Shown here: positions 34,401-46,400 of the stretch, one piece after another
Position numbering within the stretch: position 1 is the stretch's first letter
How the letters are laid out: each line of letters begins with the position of its first letter
Assembly: GCF_037392515.1 (NCBI RefSeq)
Contig: NC_090290.1
Location: 31,083,753-31,147,752, forward strand
Reading direction: 5' to 3'
DNA from: Haliotis asinina
Lineage: Eukaryota > Mollusca > Gastropoda > Lepetellida > Haliotidae
Length of the DNA stretch: 64,000 nucleotides
The notes under the pieces: generated by a model
Database searches by the model: none
Told to the model about the DNA's origin: nothing
Seen by the model: only the letters and a program-made list of their open reading frames with translations
Program-made: the position numbers and the translations under genes

Positions 34401-37400
34401 AGATCTTCTTGGACAGGAAGGGAGGAAAATCACCTGGCTGGTACTTGAAGGACACAGTGCATCCAACAGTGAACGGCATCATTGCAACTGAGATTTGCCT
34501 GTCTCAGCTGTTGTGTGGATACCCAGTCACACAGCCAGAGATATCTGATCCCAGGCTCTATCACCACAGATCAGATTCAGAAATGGACACTGAGATCAAC
34601 CGCCGTAAGGAACTGTGTCAGCACCACCTTCCAGCAACACTAGGTCAGGGGACTGGTGCGTCCTTACGGATCACAGTGGACAATTCTGACTCTGAAAGAG
34701 AAGAGCCTGACACATGGGACGTAAAACGCAGACGCTTTTAACTGACTTGATAGGTTTTTTATATGCACAATACTTCATGGGTGCCCACTCGTATTCAGAT
34801 TTTCTAAATTTCACTCCGGGTTACGAAATTTCCTTAAAGGGGGGGAGAGTGTAAAGGCTGGATATTTTGTCTCTGGCCCTTGCACTAGTAACCCAATATC
34901 CCTCTCTTTACCAAATATCTGATAAGGTTTGGGGGCTCAAGGCACTGGTGCCATGGGTCCCATAGCAACAGTTTTTTCAGCCAATCCCCAGGGGGTATGT
35001 TGTCGCGTGACAGGGGCGAGAGGGAGCGTGGGACCCCCAACCTCGAAATCTTCCTCTTTCTGCCTGTACTGTCTAGGTGACAACAAGCCCTCTGGATTGT
35101 GTTTTAGGTAAGAATCTCCAAATTGCTACTAGGTCTTCTGTATTAGGTTCCAATGTATAGTTATGCTGTTAACAAGAAAAGTAATTGTGAGCAGTTTCCA
35201 AATTAATAAATTATTAGTTAATTCTGATAAATCAAAATTTAAAAACAAGTGTTGTGGTCACTGTAATCAATTGTTCTTGCTGTGCCAATGTGGCAAAATG
35301 TCACTCATCTGTGACTGTCCAAATGTGCACTCGATGGCAAGAACAAATGACATGTACTCCTTGTAAAATACTTCCCTCAGGGAATTAATTTGAGCAAAGT
35401 ACTTTGTGTGTTTAGAATTGTACATTGTTTATTTGATCTGCTTGTTAAAATTGCTCTAGCTCATTGCTAAATTCAAAATTCCATTTTATTTAATACTTGT
35501 TGCGTTAACAGCAGAACTTTTCAGCCATTTTATGCTACAGTAAAAAGCGGCTGTACCATTGTCCCGGTTTCCATTGTTTTCCACTGCGCCCAGTTAAATT
35601 ATCACTGTGTCATCTGGAGGTAATTAGTGGCGATCATTATCATGCACTGACCAGTGCTGACCTCTCCACTGAGCAGCAGAGAACTTTGGTAGTGTTCGGC
35701 TCTCCTCGGCATTCCTCGGCTCCCTTCCGGCTGCATTACAAAATGGCTGCACCGGATGTAAACAAACCAGGGCCCGTCGTCTGCTTCATGTTTATCTTAA
35801 CAAAGTAGAAGCCTAGGACAGTCTCATGTAACCTTATCCAGTATATCTGTATATTACTACTGATGTGTAATGGCATATTTGTTACATGATCATTCAGCAT
35901 CTGAATATTATTGAGTCAAGGTTTCAGCACCATGTGATTTATAGATGCTTTGTGCACTTATCCCTATTTTGAGTTATGGAATCATTTCTTCTCATCTCAA
36001 AACTGTGTTTACTTTTCTACACAAGACTATTTTCTCGTTCTCTTCGCGTCTGGCGTTATGCAATCTGATGTTGCCAAAAGTCTTAGCATTAACTACCAGG
36101 CAGCCCTCTCAATTTATTGTGCGAAATACCAATCGCAGATATTTCTTTGGAATTATATAGTATTTCTACATACTGTTATGTCAATCATTTTAGGATGTTT
36201 CCCCACTTGAGGTGAAAGTGAAGTCACTGTTTATTCAATAATAATATGATGTATCATATTATATGGCCAATAATACACCTGCAAATTGTAGCAATATAAA
36301 TAATGTAATATCCATTTATTACATCTTATTAATTTATTAATTACAATTAGGTGTTCTTCCTGGGTAACCACTAGTGGCTTACCTACTGGGTGTATCGACG
36401 TGCTGTTGGAGCTAGCCTCGTATGGACTAGTTCGATCATCCAACAGGCTGTCATACCCCATCTCCCTTAGCCGCATACATTGTACAGGCCAGGTGTCCTG
36501 TCGTGGTTATTGTGACGTACAAATTAAAACCGGTTTATATATATCACAAATGTGTTCGGCATACACATTGCCCCACTTTGTGCATATATATGTATACTTT
36601 TATCCTCCCCGTTGGTCCTGTGAATGTGACTTTCATCCCACCTCAGGTGGGGATCCTATGTACATGCTTTATATCTGTATAACTGTTTTGTGGCTCTTTC
36701 TGCCTGTACTGTCTAGGTGACAACAAGCCCTCTGGATTGTGTTTTAGGTTTCACCTGGACTGTGCAGTCAGAATTTGCAGATCCGAGCCACGCCTTTGTT
36801 TTAATACATGTTATTGCTGTCCTTTTGTGTTGTGTCATCTTTGACTAGAGGACTTAGCGCAGTAGGCACACTTGCCCATCCCTTTTCATCGTGAGACGTA
36901 ATTGTTACGCAATCAGAGCAATTCACCAGGTCTTACACATGGATGGACCTCGGAGTCAAAGCCACAGGCATGGTGGAGACGATAGTAAAAGCAGCGAGCC
37001 ATGCCATCATGTCTTTTAAGATATGCTGATATGCATTACCCAGATTGTCAGAAGGGCTGTGCTCCCGGTGGAGAACCCAGGCACTCTCCTGACCTGCGCC
37101 AAGAGATCAGGAGGTACCAAACCAAGGGCACCGAGAACAATGGGGAGCCTGACGACAGTATACTTGGGATGCAATCGAGACATTTCAAAGGCGAGGTCCG
37201 CATATTTATCATGCTTTTCCTGAATCTTGCCAATCACATTGCTGTCAAAAGGGACAGAAAATTCTATGATATAAATAATTTCATTGGCTTTATCAAAAAG
37301 AACAAGATCAGGTTTGTTGGCTGGAATTCGTCTCAGGCTGTATATTGGCCTATTCCAGAGAAGTTTGAAAGCATCAATTTCCAGGACGCCCTGGACATGT

Positions 37401-40400
37401 TCGGGGTCGTACCATGGATGGACCTGAGTCAAAACCACAGACATGGCGGAGACGATAGTAAAAGCAGCGAGCCATGCCATCATGTCTTTTAAGATATGCT
37501 GTTTGTGCCAAGGAAGGGCATCCACTGACAAGGTGTAAATTCATTGCAAAGACGACATTTCACATTAATATTTTGTTTTAGAATCACATTTTGGTGATTG
37601 TGAGTGACTGGTCCTGCTCAGCAAAGCAGGAATAACTCAGTTTTACATTTTAGACCAGCTGACTTCATCCAGGCAAAGGAATGGCTTGGATTGCTCTTCT
37701 ATTCCACATACTGTATGTACACACAATGCAATGGCTTCTCATAAAGCTTCTCCACAAAGGACCGATTCTGCACAGACTTGAAGGACTTGACCTGGTTCAC
37801 TCCTATCGCTCCTATCCAGCAGACCATCACCATCAACAAAAGCAACCTCAAATTTCTGATAGTGTCCAACAACCTTGGCTTGCTTAAAAATACTGTGGAA
37901 TTCCTTGCTTTCATCATGAGTCTTGACATGCTTCACCAGAGGATCATCTAATAAATAAATATGTGGAAAGTACACATTAAATTCTATCATGAAGAGCCTC
38001 CACATTAATCAAACCTCAGTCTCCTGAATTGATGGCATATATGAACAATTAAGAGGGGAACAAGGACTCTGGATGTCTTGTTATGTCCAATTGACTACTC
38101 CAAAGGAATAGGAAAGGACTGGCACAGGAAAACTTTTGGTGGCTTTGACTTTGTTTTGAGCATTTAGCTCTGAACTCCAGATTTTCTTTAATCGACATTT
38201 ACACTTGGCCTGAAGTTTGTCTTGAATCTGGGCTTTCTAGAGCTTGTCTTGAACTTGCATGCCAAGATAGGTGTAGGCCTGATCTTCCACAAGATGCTCA
38301 ATAACTCCTCCCACTTGTAACTTGACCGATCCATCATTAGTTACCTTGCCACGTTTCAAATGAAGAGTATTACATTTGTCGAGTCCAAATGTCATGCCAA
38401 TATCCTTAGAAAAGGACTCGACAAGGAGAACCTCTTCTTTCAAATTGGTATCTCCTTTGGCAATTAGCTCAATGTCATCCAAGTAGAGGAGATGAGTAAA
38501 AGGTGTTGGGTATGTGTGCTGAGGAGGTCCTGTATGGTAACCCTCCTTCCTGTTGATCAGAAAACTCAAAGGATTTAGAGACAGACAAAAATGCAAAGGA
38601 CTGAAGGAGTCCGTCTGAAGTATTCCTCTTCTGATTGGAATAGATTCAAAAGTGTGCACCTGCCCTTGCGAGTGCATCTCAAGTTGAGTCGACCAGCAAC
38701 TCATTAAAGACTTGAGTAAATCAAGTTGCTCTGAGAGGTCAATACAATGAAGAGACTCCAGAATCCATTTGTGAGTGACAGGCATGTGGTTTTTTGTAGT
38801 CAGTCCAGCACATGGAGAGGTTGTAGTGGTATGTTCAAGCCTCTTCCAAAATCATTTTCTGTACAAGAAGTTGATCCTTGTACTCCCAACATCCCTCTCT
38901 CGACCCATTCTGCTCTCTATAACTTATTTATGTCATTGGAAGTACAGTAAGATGACACAAGTTTTGTAAAACACCCAGTAAATAATATGTATTGTGGATT
39001 GAAAGTGCGTTTTAACTATTTTTTGTTTTTTTGTTGCATGTGACCTTAAGGCAGGTTGATTTCATCATAGTAGAGCAGTTTATCAATGCTGTATCCAAAG
39101 GATGAGATCATTTTGTTAAAACATTTTTGTTTTCGTCATTGTAATGATGTATTTAGATGTTAGGTGTTGTTTAAATGTGGTAAACATCTAATGAATGATT
39201 TTTTTGGTACATTTCAGTTTTATAAGTGCTGTTGGTTTGACGTTTCTTGTGCTTTGCGAATCATCCTACCCGGTAGTGTTGGCCTTCTCATTTCTGGATG
39301 AAATACAAAAGGAATTCTTACAGGAATATGAAAGAGACAAGGCTGTTGAGGCATCATTAAGACCATATGCTTACATTAAGTTTGGTGAGTTTTGTATATT
39401 TTGTTAGAAAAGTTATGATTGGGGTTTGTATGTACTGAAAAGTTTGATTGCCCTGTTCCCTGAATCTTCCTTTTTTGTTGGATTCCACCCATCCTAGGTA
39501 TCTCCAGGGTATACATTTCGATAAGTCTCCACTATACCCTGGATACATCTACAGCTCAGCCCAATAATTTTATTACCTCCCTTTGCTGGTTTCATCTTCT
39601 CACAGTAGCCAATCAGCTATGTCGCCATTATAGCCGAGCTTGCCAGTGTCAACAAAGGTAGCAGGCTCAACTGCAAAGGTTTGCTCGCAGTGCAACTCAG
39701 ATTTGGGGGACATCATAAAAAATATATACAAGAACTCCTTCGACCTCTTTCAGAAAACCTCTGCATGGTTTGTTTTGTCAAGTGTAATCAGTCAGATAAT
39801 TTAAAAAACGAAAGCCAGTTGTGTTTGGTTCACTGAACTTCCCAGAATAGACACATGATGGGATAAAAAGCCAGCTAAGGGAGGTAATAAATTTATTTGG
39901 CTGAGCTGTAGATGCATCCAGGGTATAGTGAAGACTTATGATAACGTATACCCTGGATGGATTCCACCAGGCTACAGTCACTGATGTTTTCAAAATTATA
40001 TAGTTTTTGGTGACCATGATGACTGTACCATTAGCTGAAAGGATGTGTCTTGTTGGAGCCAGCTAATTATTATAGCTAAATATTATTACAAAGTATACTG
40101 GAAAAAGGGACTAGCAACAAAAGATAGCCTTATTTAAGCGAACATGTACATAATGTGATTGTTTTTTATTTTTCCTCTTCCTGACTCATGCATGCAATGC
40201 TTGTCTCCTCCCTCTAAGTGAACCATAGTTGAACACTTGAAATCCCTTGAAGTTTGCTTTCTTTGAAAAGGATGTAAAATCACACTTAGGCTACTTGTGC
40301 CTCCTTTTACACAGTTTGGCACCCTTATCGGTCACATAACCAAACACTCTTGTAACACTCTCCACCATGGCCCTGGTGAACAGTTGTGGAGGTACTGGGG

Positions 40401-43400
40401 TCCGTATAACGCATATATCCTTTATAATTTCTGCCCTTCATCCATATTTTTGCTGTGTACTTCTTTTGGTCTGTACATTTATATATCATCAAGATGTCCT
40501 AAACTTATTGCTCAGTTTTACATATTTTATGTGTTGTTGGCCATGTATTTCATCTTGTGTACTTGTGTTGCATTTGATGAAAGTGTGTTTCCATTGTACG
40601 TACCATCTGTCTGTGGCTGACCCACATTTATTATGTCCTTCATGCACTGACATTTGTTCTTCCAGCATTTGCTGTAAACTTTGAATGTGAAGATTGGCAG
40701 CAGTTACTAACACCATATGTGTTAGTAACTGCTGCCAATCTTCACATTTCCAGTGAATTACACCTGCCTGGGGGCAGGTCTCTGAGGAAACGTCAGAAAC
40801 ATCGCAAGTCTAAGGAGAAGGCATCTTCAGAGTTAGTAGACGAAGAAACAGAGATCTGCTTCATCACAGAAGAAGAGGACATCAGCACCCACAACCTCAC
40901 CAAAGTCACATTCAAGCTCCAAGCAGATGTCTTTGATGAACCTGCAGTACTACTACCTGAGGTTACAGTTGTGCAGACTACATCAAGATCTTCAGCTGTG
41001 ACAATGGCATCAGCACATCATGCAACATAAGACCCATCCATGCACACATCTGGTTCCAGAGATGGTAACAACGACAACTCTTCACAGACACTATGAAGAT
41101 CTGAAGAGGCCTTGGCATTCTCAGTCACATCATCAACCCTGCAGCAATTTCAGCATACTCCGTAGAACAGATGATGACTTTGATGGAGTGCTGCTTCATT
41201 GAAGAGACGGTTCAGCTCAGAAGACTAGTTCAGTGATTGTCACCCTGCGTAAGGAACGTCAGTTACATAAGTAGTCTTGGATGAAGAGGATGGCATGCAC
41301 CAACACTCACGTTCGTGAAGTTTACAAAGGAGCATCCACGCACCTACAGCACTCCCGCAGGAAGGATTTGTTGCATGCAGTGAGGTGTTCTCGAGAACAC
41401 AACAGATTGAGATATGGATCATCACCATCAGACATGGATCTACACCCTTTTCAGGAGCATAGTGCACATCTAGCACAAGAAGGATTACACTTGTAGAGAC
41501 CCACGCATACCGAAGGAGCATGCCCAAATGGAGACTCTCGCAGGGACACCCATCTGGGGCATTCGAGATGGGACAACACCCAGAGGGACTCACACCCAGA
41601 TTATTCGCAAATGTAGTACTTATAAAAGCATTCATGCATGGATCATCATCACTGTCAGACACAGATCTATGCCCTTTCCAGAACCATGCGCGAATGCAAT
41701 GTGGGAACATACTCACAAAGAGAGTATTATTACCGTAGAGGAGACTCATGAATGCGAATGGAGGGATACATGCCCAGAGCTACTTGCAAAAGCACTCGCA
41801 CATGGGGACACAGAGTGCGACTATGTCTTTGCAGCAGCAGAGGTGTTACTAGGGTTCCCCAGCAGTTGATCTTGACATCCCCCTCCCAGGAATTGACAGT
41901 AAGGCTTATGAAAATATCAATATAAATTGCTTCAGCACCGCAGACCAGTCTCTAGCAACGTAGACATCTCTTTGCAGAGACAGTATCAAGGCAGCCTCAT
42001 CGCAGCTTCAGGAAGACACATACAGCACCTTAGCTTTCTCATACGATTCAACTACCACATGTCAACTCTGGTCCACATGGCAGAACTTTGTCCCAGGACT
42101 GTTTATGAGTCAAATCATAACTAAAAATTTTGGACAATATCCGAGAAAGCACTGTAGGTGAATCTTCATCGCATAGACAGCTACATACAGATCCTCTTCA
42201 TTACACATCGCTCCTGTACAGTTTCATGAGAAATACAGTAAAGGGGACAGTTTGGCAGTCATCACCAACTAAAGATCGACATCGTCACAGTTCCTTGTGG
42301 AGACATCGGACTAACAGTCTTGAATGTATGGTTCAGTTCAACAAATTGACATCAGTGAAGTGAAGGTGAAGGTATCAACTCTACAGTAACACTTTACTTA
42401 TTACTGCGAAGTCTGATTTTTTTTAGAAGATATTATGGCACTTCATTGAGACTGGTTACTTCAGTCATTAAGTAACAACAAAGCGTTGAAACTCATCAGA
42501 ACATCTGTATATGAGATGACCTCATTATCTTCAGTGAAGATTAAAAAGTTGAAGAACACAGTCACAACTGACAGAGGGACAGTTTATTTACATCTGCACT
42601 ACGCAGCAAGGTTCTCCACGTGCGCTTCCACTCAGCCATCTGTACATGTATTCACTCATGTAACTGTGAGGTTAGCTGAAGAATGAGACTACAGACAAGG
42701 TCGAGTGTTGATGAAAAAATCTCTGCCTGCAAAAGATTCTATGGTGACCATTTAGCTGCAACACCGATGATGTCACAGATCTGAAATCTGATTGGTCCAT
42801 AAGAGACAACGCCCTGTGCAGTCATAATTTATGTGCCAAGAAGTTGTTTACAGCTGGTTGAGCATGCTGAAGAACGTAAATGCTGATGGCCCAAACAGAC
42901 AACCTCACGGTAGCGTCATTCATAAACAGACAAGGATCAACAAGTCTACTAAAGCTCACCTTCCAGTTGTTCAACATCATGGATGTCCTGAACATCTACA
43001 TAAAGGCGTGTCACATTGGGGAGCAAATAATGTTATGGCAGATGCTCTATCTCGTCCACTATAGTTTGGCATGTAATGCATGTGGACCCATTTTTTTGTA
43101 AATAACTCTTCATCCATTGATCCAATCGATCTCGAACTTTGCAAGTGGATGTTTTGTCACACAACCTATTCACATTGTAAATCACCGATTTTATGCATTT
43201 GTTTGAAAGAATCAATGTAACTGTGTACAAAAACAGCAGAACGCAGACTGCTTGCAGAGGGCCAGTCACCTGTAACAGTGGCATTTTTCTGTCAGAAAGG
43301 TCAACGTTTGTCAATGTTGGTCATGCAGAGGTGTCACAGGTCATGAACCGGGTAAGGTGGGTGCCAACTGTTAACCATCATACAGAGTTTGTTTGCCTGA

Positions 43401-46400
43401 GTTGTTCAACATGAAAGACAAAACCCATTAGTGAGAATTATCCTTTAGGTTAAAATCTTTAAATTTGTAATGTTTATGTCATATTTTATATTTGCAGTAC
43501 CTAATTGGAAATGCATTTAAAGAACATAGAAAGTAAATTTGCACTAAATCATTAATCGGGCCACCTATGGTTAGAACTCAACAACTTGTAAAGCCCCATT
43601 CCCTTGGACACAAGCACACCCAGTCATGCACACTCATTGAAGAAAAGATATAATGAAGACAAAAGTGTTATGTTTTGATATCATTCAAATTCAAATTAAG
43701 CAATGCATTTCTGATAGCTTTAAGCATATAGGTAGTTCATATTTATATTTTCCTGAAAATTTTATGTGAAATGAGTGTTTCATGTTACACTTAAGTCATT
43801 GGAATTAGTCAGTGCTGTGATTGTTAAAAGAATTTATATTTCTTTGAGCATATCTGGCTGGATGCTATTAGTATCTGTAAACATAACAGAATTAAACTTC
43901 AAGTTCAGTCCATTCTTGCACAGAGGAGCCATCAGTGTCCAGATGAATGACAACTGGATTAACTATTTGTTCCTTCAAGCCATCTTTGAACCAGTACTCT
44001 TTTTCCACCTTCTCCATATGTTCAACACATGCAAGTGTTGACAATGTGCTTGACACCATTCAACTTGAATGATTGGTTTTTCCGGGCCACAGCACTTTTA
44101 AGGTCTCCCCGGATAAGTTCGATTGGGTTGAGATCACAATGGTATGGTGATAGTCTCAAGACCTTATGGCCATGTTGGCGTAACACATTGTCAATGATAT
44201 AAAATTAAAAAATTATGTGCGTGGAGATTTGTTAGTTTGAATCAAAGAGTACAACTGTGGTTTAGTGGCCTTAACTGAAAATTGTATATTGTTATTTATT
44301 AGCCCTTGCTGCATATCTGACTTCTTTGTATTGGAAGTTGGGCACCTATTGCTTGGATCTCAAACACTGTGATTTAACCGCAGAATTTTTTGCAGAATAT
44401 TGAAAAATATGGTGCAGAATTAGTTTAAAGTTGCCATGGAATTCTAAAAAAATTGCCGCATAATCCAAGAGGGACTGATATGATAGTCCCTACCATCTGT
44501 GCTCTTTGACCTAAATACCAGGTCACACCCAGGTAGGAATCTACGGTGGCAACCAGCATGAAGAACAATTAAACGTTCACCTTTGTCTGTTGGTATTTTC
44601 TTACCATCACTAGGATCAGTGGGTATGGTTTGCATTGACCCAGGTCTCATCCAGATGTATAGGTTCAAACCCATCCTCTTTTGCCTTCTTGATTTCTCTC
44701 AGATGGTTACACCTTATTTTCACAATATTAGATCTCTCACACATTACAAGTTTCTAGTTTGCTATGTTCTTGTACTTGTATCCAAATTTGAGCAGTAGTT
44801 TGCTTAGCATAAACCTAGAAACATTAATGTCGTGATCTTCTGCGAGGATGTGTTTTAACTTTCTTGTGGACAGATGTTCATTTCCATCAAATAGCAAGCA
44901 AATGACATCTCTGATGACCCTGATGTGAAAAGAATCTAACTATGAAACTTTGGATTTCATGTAATCTGAGACCTAATAAATCGGTTTGCTCCATTTGCTC
45001 TCTTTTTTAAAAAAATGAAACACCTTTCTATTTAAACCTTTAGCATCATCTGAGTAAGCTTTCATGATGACTGCTAGAAGTAGTCAATGTGAATGATCCA
45101 AACGTCTATCACTGTGCAGTGAACAAGTAACTGTCACAAACTGCACATGCATTTACCTTTCTGATCCAACATTTCCACTGTTATAGGTCATTGGCTCCCT
45201 CCCTCTGCAAGACGTCTGTGTTCTGCTCTTTATTTTGCTCACAGTTACATAGACAGAATCTTTCATACAAATGCATAACATCGGTGATTAGGTTGTATGA
45301 CAAAACATCCACTTGCAAAGTTTGAGATCGACTGGATCATTGGATAAAGAGTTATTTACAACAAACGGGTCCACATTCATTTCATGCCAAACTATACAAC
45401 CATCTCCAAGTCCAAGGAATGGATGTTAGACCCAGACATGGTTTGGCTCATTATTCAGATGTTAGGATCTCCACGCATAGACCTGTTTGCAATAAGATTC
45501 AATAAATAGACACCCACATTCGTCTCTCCAGTGCTGGATCTGCTAGCATGGGCAACAGACGCTCTCAGCATGTCATGAGGGGGACTAGACGCGTTTCCAG
45601 TCCCATTTGTACTGCCACAAGTATTCATGAAAATCAAGCAGATGATAACGCTACAACTGATTTAGGGTGTGCTATATTTGCCAGCGAGAGAATAATTTCT
45701 TTCTTCAGAGAAGAACTAGGCAGTCCAACCTTGAATCTACCAGAGTAATCACACTAACCTGATCCATCTGCACACCAACCAAGTGCACGGGAATCCATCA
45801 TCATTCCAGCTTCACGTGTGGACTGTATCAAACTTACACAAAGAAAAGAGGATACTCCACCAGAGCAGCAAAAAAAAAAGGCAGTAACCTCTGCTTGATG
45901 CAGATCAGCTTGCACTTTGTATGACGACAAGTGTGAGTGAGTGAGTTTAGTTTTACGCCGCACACAGCAATATTCCAGCTATATGGCGGCGGTCTGTAAA
46001 TAATCGAGTCTGGACCAGACAATCCAGTGATCAACAACATGAGCATTGATCTGCACAATTGGGAACTGATGACATATGTCAACCAAGTCAGCAAGTCTGA
46101 CCACCCGATCCCGTTAGTCGCCTCTTACGACAAGCACAGTCACCTACAGACTAGATAATTGTAAGATTCAATACTGTCTACTTACTTGTCTGCCATCAGG
46201 ACAGTTATCACTATGGAAACAGGCATAAAGCTGATGAAAGTGCCAGAACTACTGGCTCTACTATGTTCGTTCAAGTTAGAAGACCAACAAAAGAAATTTA
46301 AGGCACCTGCTTGGGATTGTAATGTCATTTTGCAATATCTCACCATTGATGCCTACAAGCCGTTAGAGTGGACATCCTTTCAATTATTACGTCAGAAAAC

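Larger units (their letters stand above)
24513..36937 (+). mobile_element. Complete Ty3/gypsy-class LTR retrotransposon with PNMA-like gag and SGNH-like third ORF
   Basis: 12,425 bp between CATG target duplications (24509-24512 and 36938-36941, the latter directly after the 3' LTR). LTRs (24513-26600, 34850-36937) begin TGTAAAGG and end TCTTACA. Inside, in order, are a tRNA-Lys-type primer site, gag, a -1 frameshift signal, pol (PR-RT-RH-IN, the gypsy order), a third ORF, and a polypurine tract. No stop or frameshift breaks any ORF, and the LTRs differ at only two sites in 2,088, so insertion was recent and the copy may be active. It lies in sense orientation in SEC22 intron 1, inserted in a LINE relic. 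I assign it to Ty3/gypsy; its clade is undetermined. Confidence 0.95.

Noticed and set aside
33488..34741. Third gypsy ORF as a true envelope gene
   Set aside because: No signal peptide, no furin-like site with fusion peptide and no transmembrane segment were seen; SGNH blocks fit better.
37001..37492. 163-codon plus-strand ORF at the LINE relic
   Set aside because: It is the shadow of the minus-strand endonuclease-like frame, which carries the recognisable motifs.
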